Source of the DNA: an uncultured Pseudomonadota bacterium
GTDB lineage: Bacteria; Pseudomonadota; Alphaproteobacteria; RF32; CAG-239
Length of the DNA: 60,678 bases
Direction of reading: 5' to 3'
NCBI GenBank assembly: GCA_949292375.1
Contig: CASEZG010000001.1
Coordinates: 1 to 60,678 of the forward strand
The notes below the pieces were generated by a model, which saw nothing but the letters and a program-made list of their open reading frames with translations, made no database searches and had not been told where the DNA came from. Shown here piece by piece: positions 1 through 8,209 of the stretch. A program made the translations under genes and the position numbers. Within the stretch, counting starts at the first letter, position 1; every line of letters starts with the position of its first letter.

Positions 1-1
1 T

Positions 2-1075
2 GATACAACATCTCAATGCTTAAATGAAGGTTTTACCCCTCAAAGCTGTAACTCTGTTCAAACAATTGATGGTGTTTGTCCTTATAACTCAGCTTATGGC
101 CGTGGATGTAAATGTAAACCCGGATTGATAAGTTGTCCGGCAGGGCAAGTTGGTGTCGGAGAAAGCTGTAATGGGATGTATGCTTCTTGTGTCTGCGACC
201 CGAATTTGAAGACTTGTTCGGCTAAAGAAGATGGCCAAGGTGCGGAATGTGGCGGGAAATATGAATCTTGCGTTTGTAAGCCAGAATATCAATATGATGC
301 TTATAACTGTACATATCCGCAATCAACTTCCGGGGACGAATGTGGCGGAAAATATACCGAATGTGTTTGTCCTGAAGGTGTTGATGAAGGAGAGTTTGGT
401 TGTGCAGAATATTATCCTGTTCCTTGTTATACCATTTGTAAAATTGCTTATGCGGATAATTGTCATGTACGCGAAGATAATACCGGTGATTATGGTTGCG
501 AAAAAGTTTGGGAAGATTGCGATACTAAATGTGAAATCCCATACTATGACAATTGTCGTAAAAGAACGGCCGTTAATGTTCCTGCTAACGGACATTGTAC
601 GTCGACATATGACGACTGCACTTCGAAATGCTCAGCTTGGGCTTGTAATGCAGGCTATATTCAATCAGGAAATAGCTGTATTAACCCCTGTGATAACAGA
701 ACGGCGGTAGATGTTCCCGCAAATGGATACTGCTCAGCTCATTATTCAGACTGTTCTTCGAAATGCTCTGATTGGGCTTGTAACTCTGGATATGAAAAAT
801 CTGGTAACAGTTGTGTTAAGTCTTGTACACCTAGTTGCACAAACCAAACTAACTGTTCTTGGGGTTCTAAAACAATTAGCGATGGATGCGGTGGAACTTG
901 TGTGCAATGTTATCCTCCTTGCACTGCCGGATATAAATACAATTTCTCAAGTGCTGATTGTTTCTATAGGCCGGCTAAATATTTATGGCAATCAACTAAC
1001 CCAAATTGTGGAAAATGTATATGTGATAATACCCTAGACTGTGGCAGAAGAGCTTGCCCTTGTTCATTTATATAA
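2..1075 (+). CDS. Cysteine-rich repeat protein, probably secreted (5' end missing)
   Basis: The frame is already open at the left edge, so the start and any signal peptide lie outside the window. The last 316 residues contain 45 cysteines in short modules: CGGKYESCVC and CGGKYTECVC near the front, then units of the type DNCRxRTAVxVPxNGxC-DCxSKCSxWACNxGYxxSGNSC, which look like small EGF-like disulfide knots. No known family could be named. The first half is almost identical at the DNA level to the gene at 11020-12182, while the C-terminal modules differ, so the two are mosaic paralogues. Many cysteines and no catalytic motif suggest an extracellular structural or adhesive role, but this is inference. 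It converges on a nitroreductase gene across a shared terminator. Confidence 0.8.
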   Translation, partial: DTTSQCLNEGFTPQSCNSVQTIDGVCPYNSAYGRGCKCKPGLISCPAGQVGVGESCNGMYASCVCDPNLKTCSAKEDGQGAECGGKYESCVCKPEYQYDAYNCTYPQSTSGDECGGKYTECVCPEGVDEGEFGCAEYYPVPCYTICKIAYADNCHVREDNTGDYGCEKVWEDCDTKCEIPYYDNCRKRTAVNVPANGHCTSTYDDCTSKCSAWACNAGYIQSGNSCINPCDNRTAVDVPANGYCSAHYSDCSSKCSDWACNSGYEKSGNSCVKSCTPSCTNQTNCSWGSKTISDGCGGTCVQCYPPCTAGYKYNFSSADCFYRPAKYLWQSTNPNCGKCICDNTLDCGRRACPCSFI

Positions 1076-1082
1076 AAAGCAT

Positions 1083-1119
1083 AAAAGGCAAACCACTTCT
1101 ACAACGATGGTTTGCCTTT
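1083..1119. terminator. Bidirectional terminator hairpin
   Basis: Perfect stem AAAGGCAAACCA / TGGTTTGCCTTT with a 12-base loop. It is flanked by A-rich and T-rich ends, so it can serve both the cysteine-rich gene and the convergent nitroreductase gene. Confidence 0.85.
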
Positions 1120-1123
1120 ATTC

Positions 1124-1720
1124 TTACCAACCGATAGCGTGGGAAACGATAACTTGTTCGCCGTCTTCCAGCTTCAGCCCTTTCTTTACACCATCATGGT
1201 CAAAGTAACCTCTAACAACATTATGCATACCTTTAGAAGCAGCATAGAGCCCGACATTCTGGTACGCTGAGCCGGCGTGCATCGGCGAATATTTTTCATC
1301 ACTCCCTACATAGACCAAATTTATAGGAACATTTTGCATAAAGTCCTGTGTGGCAAACAAGGGCATTAAATTTTCCGTTGTAACTTGGGTCAAATTATTC
1401 TCTGCCGCATTATAAAGCCATGCTCCGTCTTTTTTGACAACATAAACCTTCAGATTTTGCTGATTCATCGCGGTTGGAATCGTGCGTTTTCCATCATGAC
1501 TTATGCCCCAAGCCGACCACAAAATATCACTTAAAGTTTGGTCATCAATATCTTGAGCCTTAAATTCGCGAATCGTCTTACGTTCGCTAATAACATCCAT
1601 CAAAGCCTTGCCGCCCGTTGTTATCGGTGCGGGGAGCTTTTTAACAACCGTTTCTGCCACCGCTGCCTTTGATATAAGTATCGCAGACAACAAAAACATC
1701 CAAAATTTATATTTCTTCAT
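1124..1720 (-). CDS. Exported nitroreductase-family protein
   Basis: 198 residues. A signal peptide (residues 1-22, ending AVA) is followed by a nitroreductase / SagB-type fold: the FMN phosphate-binding SERKTIREF segment near residue 46, the SDILWSAWGISHDGKRTIPTAMNQQ stretch (positions given here as about 63-88), and a C-terminal GxxxQNVGLYAASKGMHNVVRGYF motif typical of the family. Such proteins are FMN oxidoreductases. Export of this one, with family members usually cytoplasmic, is notable, although secreted SagB-like nitroreductases are common in gut bacteria. The substrate is unknown. Downstream of the DUF1349 gene on the same strand with a 12-bp gap, so probably co-transcribed. Confidence 0.85.
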   Translation of the reverse strand: MKKYKFWMFLLSAILISKAAVAETVVKKLPAPITTGGKALMDVISERKTIREFKAQDIDDQTLSDILWSAWGISHDGKRTIPTAMNQQNLKVYVVKKDGAWLYNAAENNLTQVTTENLMPLFATQDFMQNVPINLVYVGSDEKYSPMHAGSAYQNVGLYAASKGMHNVVRGYFDHDGVKKGLKLEDGEQVIVSHAIGW

Positions 1721-1732
1721 AATTATCTTCCT

Positions 1733-2296
1733 TTACTCAAAATCTATTTGCGACAAAATTGCCTCAAAGTTGTCTCGTTGCGGGCTACATATATATGCTC
1801 CGATTTTAACCTCCGGACTATCATTTAGCAAATGAAACATTCTGACCTGTCTGAAAACTTTGCCGTCTAATGAAATATGGAGCAAGCAATCACCATTTAT
1901 TCTTTTGATACGATACCATACTTGATTTAGTCCTCGAGGAATCTCTTGCGAGGCCCAATCAGAAAAGCCTGCGTTGGTTACGCAAGTGCCCAAAAGCGGG
2001 GCGCGAAAGTTCTCAAACATTACGGAAGCTTTGGCCCAATTCCTTTCATCAATTCTGAGCATTATGCCGCATTGGTCAAAGTTGCCGTTGGTTTCAAAAT
2101 TCCATTTAACCGTACAAGTAAAATTACCTACCTTGCGTGCAAAAAAGAAATGACCGTCATCCTTTGAAAACTTATGATGCAGGCTTTGCCAAAAGTCTGT
2201 TCCCGCGCGGCTTAATACCCGCAAGCCTCTTTCTTCAAAAGAGACATCTGCGGGTTCGTTATACCATTCAAAGTCGCGTAGTTGTTCCAAAAACAT
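1733..2296 (-). CDS. DUF1349 domain protein
   Basis: 187 residues without a signal peptide. The sequence fits the DUF1349 family (concanavalin-like jelly roll, relatives of YesU): DFWQSLHHKF, CGIMLRIDERNWAKASVMFEN and a C-terminal VKIGAYICSPQRDNFEA. Members are small cytoplasmic beta-sandwich proteins of uncertain sugar-related function. Its ATG overlaps the stop codon of the upstream CbpA-like gene by one base (TAATG), so the two are translationally coupled. That links it to a heat-shock type transcript. Confidence 0.8.
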   Translation of the reverse strand: MFLEQLRDFEWYNEPADVSFEERGLRVLSRAGTDFWQSLHHKFSKDDGHFFFARKVGNFTCTVKWNFETNGNFDQCGIMLRIDERNWAKASVMFENFRAPLLGTCVTNAGFSDWASQEIPRGLNQVWYRIKRINGDCLLHISLDGKVFRQVRMFHLLNDSPEVKIGAYICSPQRDNFEAILSQIDFE

Positions 2297-3234
2297 TAAA
2301 AGTTCCTGACTGTTTCATCCGGCATTGCGGCCAAAGCCTTCTCTAGTTCTGTATTATGGGTTTTGGGTGCAACAATTTTGAGCGTTATAAATTGGTCGCC
2401 TTGCGCGCTCCCTTTCTTAATTCCCTTGCCTTTTAGGCGCAATTTCTCGCCGGAAGATGCATAAGGCGGAATATTGACCATAACCTTACCGCTGATGGTC
2501 GGCACGGTTATCTTGGCACCAAGAATCGCCTCTTTTACGGTAATCGGCAAATCCAGCAAAATATTTAATCCCTCGCTTGTAAAGTAGGGATGTTTGTCTA
2601 CATTTACCGTTATCAAGACATCGCCGTTTGAGCCGCCGTTTGCACCTTCATAACCTAAACCTTTAAGGCGCAAAGTTTGCCCGTCTTCCATGCCTGCCGG
2701 TATTTTAACATTAATATTTTTACCGTTTATGATGACGCCTTTTTCTGCGCCTTGGGCCGCATCTAAAAAGTCTACCCGCATAGAATAAGCAATGTCTTGA
2801 CCTTTGCGCGGACGACGGGTATTGCCGCCGAATCCTTGAAAGCCTGAGGCACCGCCTCCGGCAAATTGTGAAAAAATATCATCTCCGAAAATAGACGAGA
2901 AGTCAAAATTTTCGCCATTGCCGCTATAGTAAGTGCGGGTTCCGCCTTGCCCAAACGGATTTCCTCCGCCAAAGCCACCTTGTCCGAAACCAGCACCAAA
3001 GCCCGTTGGTTTACCGTCGGCATCTATCTCATTATTATCATATTTCTTGCGTTTTTCCTTATCGCCCAAAATATCATAGGCGCAAGAAATCTCTTTAAAT
3101 TTTTCTGCGGCGTCTTTGTCATCTTTATTCAAGTCCGGATGATATTTACGTGCCAATTTACGATAGGCTGATTTTATTTCCGTATCGCTTGCGTCTTTTG
3201 AAACACCTAAAATATGATATAAATTTTTGCTCAT
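2296..3234 (-). CDS. cbpA: CbpA-like DnaJ-class co-chaperone
   Basis: 312 residues. N-terminal J domain (residues about 4-67) with the HPD tripeptide in [11 protein letters not shown], a Gly/Phe-rich linker (about 75-140), then two DnaJ C-terminal beta domains ([31 protein letters not shown]). There is no CXXCXGXG zinc-finger region, which separates it from the true DnaJ at 36310-37461. Family role: stimulates the DnaK ATPase and hands over substrates. The start is supported by TAGGA about 12 bases upstream. A heat-shock type promoter lies 37 bases before the start codon (3271-3299). Confidence 0.9.
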   Translation of the reverse strand: MSKNLYHILGVSKDASDTEIKSAYRKLARKYHPDLNKDDKDAAEKFKEISCAYDILGDKEKRKKYDNNEIDADGKPTGFGAGFGQGGFGGGNPFGQGGTRTYYSGNGENFDFSSIFGDDIFSQFAGGGASGFQGFGGNTRRPRKGQDIAYSMRVDFLDAAQGAEKGVIINGKNINVKIPAGMEDGQTLRLKGLGYEGANGGSNGDVLITVNVDKHPYFTSEGLNILLDLPITVKEAILGAKITVPTISGKVMVNIPPYASSGEKLRLKGKGIKKGSAQGDQFITLKIVAPKTHNTELEKALAAMPDETVRNF

Positions 3235-3270
3235 TTTTTGCGCTTTCCTAAATTCTATTCTTTAATTTTA

Positions 3271-3299
3271 ATATAGGAACAGTGCCTGATTATTGCAAG
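3271..3299 (-). promoter_or_regulatory. Candidate RpoH (heat-shock) promoter of the cbpA-like gene
   Basis: On the minus strand: CTTGCA (3299-3294), 16 bases, CCTATAT (3277-3271). This matches the alphaproteobacterial RpoH pattern CTTG-N17/18-CYTATNT. The same motif and spacing occur before dnaK and dnaJ in this window. The -35 overlaps the stop codon of the upstream lipoprotein gene. Confidence 0.7.
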
Positions 3300-3595
3300 T
3301 TTACGCAATCAAATGTTGCTCGACGCAGATGATTGCGGTAAGTAATGCTTTGCCGCAAAAAAGCTTTTTTATCTCCGTGTTTTGCGCAATAGTGAGCGGC
3401 AATGGATGCAACTTCATCTATCCGGACATCTTTATATTCATATATAACATAGCGCGGAGTTTCTTCTTTTATTGAGACGTTTTGCATAAAACGTTCTATA
3501 TTGTTGCTGTAATAATCATCTTCAATTTTGTTATTTTGCCTCAAAGCGCAAGATGCCAAACAAAAAAGAAAAGCTATACTCCAAAATTTTTTCAT
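3290..3595 (-). CDS. Small lipoprotein, unknown function
   Basis: 101 residues. A signal sequence ends in a lipobox LASC with the acylated cysteine at position 16, so the mature part (about 86 residues) should be anchored in a membrane. The mature region is polar with two cysteines (HYCAKHG and the C-terminal FDCVNLQ). No family was recognised. It lies 15 bases downstream of another small exported protein gene on the same strand. Confidence 0.7.
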   Translation of the reverse strand: MKKFWSIAFLFCLASCALRQNNKIEDDYYSNNIERFMQNVSIKEETPRYVIYEYKDVRIDEVASIAAHYCAKHGDKKAFLRQSITYRNHLRRATFDCVNLQ

Positions 3596-3610
3596 CCTTT
3601 GCGCCCCTTT

Positions 3611-3916
3611 TTAATCCAAAATTTTATAAATATCTTCACCTGCTTTTTCCAAAATCTTTAGAACCTGACGGTTTTTTGCATCTTTAGTACGTTCGTTGCT
3701 CAATTTGTCCAACATACGCTGCAATTTTTGATTAAACTGACGGTTTTGCCGCAAAGCCTCTATATCTTTGATATTCTCTTTATCATCAATCTTATAATTA
3801 ACAACAGCTTTGAGTGTTGCAATATATTTTGCATCATTCTGGGAGCTATACTGAGCTTTTGCTTCAGCTAAACAGAAAAAACTTATTATGACGACAAACA
3901 GACAGATTTTTTTCAT
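3611..3916 (-). CDS. Small exported protein, unknown function
   Basis: 101 residues. N-terminal signal peptide (about 1-21, ending AKA) followed by a basic, mostly helical mature part (KIDDKENIKDIEALRQNRQF, KLQRMLDKLSNERTKD). GGGGCGCAAAAATG places a purine-rich ribosome site just before the start. Probably co-transcribed with the lipoprotein gene downstream. No family recognised. Confidence 0.65.
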   Translation of the reverse strand: MKKICLFVVIISFFCLAEAKAQYSSQNDAKYIATLKAVVNYKIDDKENIKDIEALRQNRQFNQKLQRMLDKLSNERTKDAKNRQVLKILEKAGEDIYKILD

Positions 3917-3953
3917 TTTTGCGCCCCTTATAAAAAAAGCATTGCGTTAATTA

Positions 3954-3983
3954 TTCGACCTTTGTATGATGCAAGAATATAAT
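3954..3983 (+). promoter_or_regulatory. Sigma-70 type promoter of the ELM1-family gene
   Basis: TTCGAC (3954-3959), 18 bases, then a perfect TATAAT (3978-3983), about 40 bases before the ATG at 4024. Confidence 0.6.
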
Positions 3984-4023
3984 AATTTGTATTTTTTTAC
4001 TATTTAATTTTTAGAGTGTACAC

Positions 4024-5001
4024 ATGAAAAAAACTATTTGGTTCTTATTAGATAATCGTATGGGCAGTGTCGGACAAGCAAGAGGCATTATGCAGGCTTT
4101 GGACACAAATGCTTTTGACATCGTCGAGAAAAAAATTGTTTACAACAGACTTGCTGACCTTCCTAATTTTATCTTGGGCAAGACACTTCTCGGTGTTACT
4201 GCCGAAACAAAAAAAGAAATTAATAATCCTCCTTTTCCTGATATTGTTGTTTCTATCAGCCGCAGGACAGTTCCTGTTGCCAGATTTATAAAAAAAGCAT
4301 CTCAAGGAAAAACTAAACTTGTTCAGCTTATGCACCCAGGAAAAACCGGATTGAAGGAATTTTCTTTGGTCGTTGTTCCTGAACATGATAAGAATAAAGC
4401 TTATTCCGATAATATTTTATATATAACAGGTTGTCCGCACAGAGTTACGCCACAAAGCCTTGCGGAAGAAGCTCCAAAGTGGACAGAAGCCTTTGCTAAC
4501 CTGCCCAGACCTTGGACTGCCGTTATCATAGGCGGTTCCATTAAAAACAAGCCGTTCACAGATGAAAACGCACGCAGTTTGGGTGAAACTATCAGAAAGC
4601 TCAAAGAAAATACGGGCGGCTCCATCTTGATTACAACTTCACGCAGAACCGGTGAGCAGGCCGAAAAGATTATAAAAAACGAAGTTAAAGATATTCCGGC
4701 ATATACTTATTGGTGGGGTGAGAAGAAAGATAATCCGATTAAAGGATTTTGGGCTTTGGCTGACAATATTCTCGTTACCGGGGATTCCGTTTCGATGGCT
4801 TGTGAAAGTTGCGGTTCAGGCAAGCCGGTATTTGTATTTACAGGCAGCAATTGGCTGACACCGAAACATGAACGCTTTGTTCAATCACTAATCGATGGCG
4901 GCTATGCTATCCATGTTGATAGCCCTGATGTCTTAGACTTCAAACCGGCGAAATGTCTTAATCCGTCTGATGAAGTTGCCGAAAAAATAAGTAAATTGTA
5001 A
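4024..5001 (+). CDS. ELM1/GtrOC1 family protein (DUF1022)
   Basis: 325 residues matching the mitochondrial-fission ELM1 family as found in alphaproteobacteria: an N-terminal LDNRMGSVGQARGIMQAL segment, PDIVVSISRRTVPVARFIKK, a middle AVIIGGSIKNKPF, and the C-terminal LVTGDSVSMACESCGSGKPV signature. The fold resembles GT-B glycosyltransferases, and bacterial members are suspected to act in cell-envelope glycan synthesis. In plants the homologue takes part in mitochondrial division. A single-gene transcript: its own promoter lies upstream and a strong terminator 10 bases downstream. Confidence 0.85.
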   Translation: MKKTIWFLLDNRMGSVGQARGIMQALDTNAFDIVEKKIVYNRLADLPNFILGKTLLGVTAETKKEINNPPFPDIVVSISRRTVPVARFIKKASQGKTKLVQLMHPGKTGLKEFSLVVVPEHDKNKAYSDNILYITGCPHRVTPQSLAEEAPKWTEAFANLPRPWTAVIIGGSIKNKPFTDENARSLGETIRKLKENTGGSILITTSRRTGEQAEKIIKNEVKDIPAYTYWWGEKKDNPIKGFWALADNILVTGDSVSMACESCGSGKPVFVFTGSNWLTPKHERFVQSLIDGGYAIHVDSPDVLDFKPAKCLNPSDEVAEKISKL

Positions 5002-5011
5002 AAACAAAAAA

Positions 5012-5036
5012 GCCGGAAGATAACTTCCGGCTTTTT
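5012..5036. terminator. Rho-independent terminator
   Basis: Stem GCCGGAAG / CTTCCGGC with a 4-base loop, followed by TTTTT on the plus strand and preceded by an A-run for the convergent gene. Confidence 0.9.
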
Positions 5037-5037
5037 C

Positions 5038-5802
5038 TTATTCACTATCCTGAGTTAAAAAGTCTTGCTCCTCTTTTCTCGAGGCGACAACTTTTTGATA
5101 CATATCTCCGAAATATGTTTTTTTGCGCCAGAAAAACTTCATTTTCTTATCTGCAAAGCTATAAATCTCCCTATCCCAAAGTTTTTCCGCAAAAGGCTGA
5201 TACAAGCGATTAAACATTCTTACGACATAACGCAGCGGATGCCACGGCTGAGGATTATGATAATCAATGAAGATAACCTTACCTTTGCTATTGGTACAAT
5301 TTAGGGCGTTATTGATAACCTTAATCTTGCTTAAAATCGGCAACTCATGCAACAACATATAAACCAAAACAACATCATATTTTTCGTTTATCGGTTCTCT
5401 GCCGTCAAGATGCAAAAAACGCATATTGGAGTAAAGATATTTGTATTTTTCCTCGGCTAATTTTAACTGTGTTTGACTGACATCAACCAAGTCATATCTG
5501 CCACGGTGTCCCAGACGGTCTGCGGTTTGTTCTATTTGGTCGCCAAAAGTTACGCCTATTTGCAGAACCTTCTGGTTTTGCTTGATCTCTTTTAATGCGG
5601 CATCTATCAAACGCGAGCTATTTCCCAAAGTGAAAATTTTAAGCAGGCGCGCATTATCTAAAAACTTGCTCACTTTGGGATTTTCATAAATCTTTCCGTA
5701 AATGGCCTTTAAATATTTGGGCAGAACAACTTTCTTTTCTTCTCCATCATCCATCGCATTTAAAAGCTCTTCTTCACTTGATATATTTTCCGCATTAATC
5801 AT
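5038..5802 (-). CDS. rquA: RquA-like rhodoquinone biosynthesis methyltransferase homologue
   Basis: 254 residues of a class I SAM-methyltransferase-like fold. The pattern by eye follows RquA, which converts ubiquinone to rhodoquinone: LGNSSRLIDAAL before motif I, VLQIGVTFGDQ as an atypical motif I, DLVDVSQTQL, LLHELP, and the C-terminal FIDYHNPQPWHPLR with PFAEKLW and TYFGDMYQKVV. RquA is known to have a changed SAM-binding motif, as here. It is last in an operon with an Hpt protein and a response regulator (8-bp overlap with the Hpt gene). The alternative is a generic UbiE/COQ5-like methyltransferase. The tail beyond residue about 240 is unrelated. Confidence 0.68.
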   Translation of the reverse strand: MINAENISSEEELLNAMDDGEEKKVVLPKYLKAIYGKIYENPKVSKFLDNARLLKIFTLGNSSRLIDAALKEIKQNQKVLQIGVTFGDQIEQTADRLGHRGRYDLVDVSQTQLKLAEEKYKYLYSNMRFLHLDGREPINEKYDVVLVYMLLHELPILSKIKVINNALNCTNSKGKVIFIDYHNPQPWHPLRYVVRMFNRLYQPFAEKLWDREIYSFADKKMKFFWRKKTYFGDMYQKVVASRKEEQDFLTQDSE

Positions 5803-6136
5803 TGTGGTTCTCCCAATAAGTTTTTATATTTTGTTGCTGTTGCTTAAAAATTTTTTTAGCTTCTTTTATTCTGCTATTCAAAAGATTATCTGAGATATTT
5901 TGAAGAATTTCTTGCTCAACTTCGGCGCAGAAAGATGAAAATTCCTCAAGCCCAAAAACTAAAGCTCCGGAACGTAAATTATGAAACTTTAGCCTTATTT
6001 CCGTTTTTGGCATTTTTGATGCGTTTTCAAAAAAATGTTCCGCGTTTTCTGAGAATTCCTGCCATAAGGATTGCATTTTTCTTATGCCCAGCTCTTTGCC
6101 ATACTCCGATAATATCTGCTGATTAAAATTATTCAT
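5795..6136 (-). CDS. Histidine phosphotransfer (Hpt) domain protein
   Basis: 113 residues, all helical. FHNLRSGALVFGLEEFS around residues 51-67 matches the Hpt phosphorylation helix (H-x-L-K/R-G/S-A-x-x-x-G), with His52 the predicted phosphoacceptor. Stand-alone Hpt proteins carry phosphate between a hybrid kinase and a response regulator. It overlaps the response-regulator gene upstream by 8 bp and the RquA-like gene downstream by 8 bp, so the three are translationally coupled. No histidine kinase is encoded in the window. Confidence 0.7.
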   Translation of the reverse strand: MNNFNQQILSEYGKELGIRKMQSLWQEFSENAEHFFENASKMPKTEIRLKFHNLRSGALVFGLEEFSSFCAEVEQEILQNISDNLLNSRIKEAKKIFKQQQQNIKTYWENHND

Positions 6137-6803
6137 TCTTATTTATCAACCCCAGTTTTGATGCTTCTATTACGGCAGATGTTCGGTTATAAACATTAAG
6201 CATTTTCAGAATCGCCGTAACATGCAATTTTACGGTTCCTTCCGTTAGGCCTAAGGCGTAAGCTATCTGCTTATTGGACATTCCTTGCGCGATGCAACGC
6301 AAAACATCAACTTGCCTCGGTGTAAGATTTTTTACTTTTTCCTCAATGGTTTTATTTTCCGGAATATTAACTACGCGTTTGAAATCATTAAACTCATCCG
6401 GCAGCTTACGGTTAAGCAACTCCGGCGGGATGTATACTCCGCCTGATAATACCAGATTAACCGCCGATATAATAACCGCATTGGAAGATGTTTTCGGAAT
6501 ATATCCAGAAACACCTATTTCAATTGTTTTTTCAACAATTTCTTTATCAAAAACCGCTGACAGAATGATTATGGGCGTATCCGGCAAAGTGTTGTGAATT
6601 CGGGCAATAGCTTCCTCCCAATTGGCTCCGGGCATTGCCAAATCCGTCAGAATAAGATTGAAATCCGTATCCTTTTCTAAGATATTAAAAATATCGGTAT
6701 AACTTTTGGCAAAAACCAACTCCGTGTTTTCGCTTATGTCGGCAAGGATAAACTCCAATCCTTTTAAAAATAATTCATGATCATCGGCAACCAAAATACG
6801 CAT
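6129..6803 (-). CDS. NarL/FixJ-type response regulator
   Basis: 224 residues. Receiver domain 1-120 with acidic pair Asp7-Asp8, phosphoacceptor Asp54 in ILTDLAMPG, Ser82 and Lys104. The C-terminal LuxR-type helix-turn-helix (about 160-220) has NLTPRQVDVLRCIAQGMSNK and the recognition stretch GLTEGTVKLHVTAIL. A DNA-binding two-component regulator. It sits between rsmE (3-bp gap) and the Hpt gene (8-bp overlap), so it is co-expressed with its likely phosphodonor protein. Confidence 0.93.
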   Translation of the reverse strand: MRILVADDHELFLKGLEFILADISENTELVFAKSYTDIFNILEKDTDFNLILTDLAMPGANWEEAIARIHNTLPDTPIIILSAVFDKEIVEKTIEIGVSGYIPKTSSNAVIISAVNLVLSGGVYIPPELLNRKLPDEFNDFKRVVNIPENKTIEEKVKNLTPRQVDVLRCIAQGMSNKQIAYALGLTEGTVKLHVTAILKMLNVYNRTSAVIEASKLGLINKNE

Positions 6804-6806
6804 TTT

Positions 6807-7547
6807 TTACTCCTTACTCCAATCTCCGGCTATGCTCTGCCAAACTGATAATGCGGCGGCAACAGCTGTTTCTGCACGCAATATTCTTTTTCCCAAAGTT
6901 GCTCCCTTGGCAAAAGACAAATGTCTTAAGGCATTGAGCTCCGCCTCACTAAAGCCTCCTTCTGGACCTATAAGTATAGCTGCCTTTTTTGCATTAGGCA
7001 TAATGGCTTGGGTTGCCGGCAGCGATTGTCTTGTCTCGTCCATAAAATACAAAATCCGCTCCTTGTCCCAAGAGTTAAGTATTTTTTCCAAGGGTTGGGC
7101 ATCAGAAATTTCGGGCAAATCTACTCGGCGGCATTGTTCCGCTGCTTCTATGCTTTGTGCAATAAACCTTTCTTTTTTTACTTTGTCCGCTATTGTATGC
7201 GCCGTAATGACAGGGATGATTTTAGCGACACCGAGCTCCGTTGCCTTCTGAATAATGAAGTCAGTCTGGTCTTTTTTTACCGGTGCAAACAGCAACCAAA
7301 TATCCGGACAAGTTTCATAAGCTCTGCTTTGATTTATAATTCTTAGTCTTACGTCTTTTTTTCCTCTTATCGCCAAGGCGCATAAAAACTCTCCCTGACC
7401 GTTATTAAAAGTTAGGATTTCATCATCGGTCTCCAACTTCATAACATTGCATAAATAATGCGCTTGTTTTTCCTGCAATATTATTTCAGAGCCTTCTGCC
7501 AAAGGGGCATCAACATATAATCTTACTTTTGTTTTTCTTTTGCTCAT
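6807..7547 (-). CDS. rsmE: 16S rRNA (uracil-1498-N3)-methyltransferase RsmE
   Basis: 246 residues, usual length. N-terminal PUA-like domain with HYLCNVMKLETDDEI, then a SPOUT methyltransferase domain with the knot signature ILIGPEGGFSEAEL and the final LGKRILRAETAVAAALS. It methylates U1498 of 16S rRNA using SAM. The start codon directly follows the stop of the exported-protein gene upstream, and the response regulator follows after 3 bases. Confidence 0.95.
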   Translation of the reverse strand: MSKRKTKVRLYVDAPLAEGSEIILQEKQAHYLCNVMKLETDDEILTFNNGQGEFLCALAIRGKKDVRLRIINQSRAYETCPDIWLLFAPVKKDQTDFIIQKATELGVAKIIPVITAHTIADKVKKERFIAQSIEAAEQCRRVDLPEISDAQPLEKILNSWDKERILYFMDETRQSLPATQAIMPNAKKAAILIGPEGGFSEAELNALRHLSFAKGATLGKRILRAETAVAAALSVWQSIAGDWSKE

Positions 7548-8096
7548 TTATTCCGCCGTTACCGTTAAAACTTTTGACTTCAGAACTTTTATATTTCCTG
7601 AAGAATCGTCTATAAGATCAAAAAAGATTTTTTCTTTGCCTTTTTTTACTACTGCTATGTTTATAATTCTTTGTCCCTCATTGTGAAAATCCTCAACAAC
7701 TTTCAAACGCTTAAAGTCGTTCCCTTCATAATGCCATTTAGCTGACTTTTTTTCATCTTCGGAGAGCACAATTTGCAATGGCTGCCCCACATCCAGCCGT
7801 ATGCTGTCTTTAGACTTTTCTAGTTCTACAACGACAACAGAAGTGTCTTTCTTGAAAAGTTCGGCAGCAATGTTGTCATTGTAATCTTCTGCAGGTTTTT
7901 CATTGGGATCCGCAACCGCAATCAGAGGTCCTTTGGGCTGTTCCGGAACAGGCACCTGACCAAACCCCGGCTCAAACATATCACTTTTTTGAACTTCCTG
8001 ATATTTTTGTACGACAATATTATGCCTGTTTTTTTGAGCAGAAACTGTCGCACTCGACAAGATTAAAGACGCCAAAACCCAAAGCAATAACCTCAT
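7548..8096 (-). CDS. Exported protein, unknown function
   Basis: 182 residues from the ATG at 8096, which has AAGGG about 7 bases upstream and begins a signal peptide (MRLLLWVLASLIL..., cut near SATVSA-Q). Longer in-frame starts at 8102 and 8150 would place extra polar residues before the signal. The mature part has a proline-rich linker and a C-terminal beta-rich domain (IRLDVGQPLQIVLSEDEK, GNDFKRLKVVEDFHNEGQR) that faintly recalls the chagasin-type inhibitor fold; this is too weak for a call. First gene of the rsmE-regulator-Hpt-RquA operon. Confidence 0.7.
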   Translation of the reverse strand: MRLLLWVLASLILSSATVSAQKNRHNIVVQKYQEVQKSDMFEPGFGQVPVPEQPKGPLIAVADPNEKPAEDYNDNIAAELFKKDTSVVVVELEKSKDSIRLDVGQPLQIVLSEDEKKSAKWHYEGNDFKRLKVVEDFHNEGQRIINIAVVKKGKEKIFFDLIDDSSGNIKVLKSKVLTVTAE

Positions 8097-8209
8097 GCAC
8101 ATCCCTTTCTTTGCAAAAGTTTGGTATAAACTCAAAATATCCTTACACATTCCAGTTTATATCAGATATGTTAAGGAATAAATAATTTTTGCAAAACTGG
8201 GTGATGATT

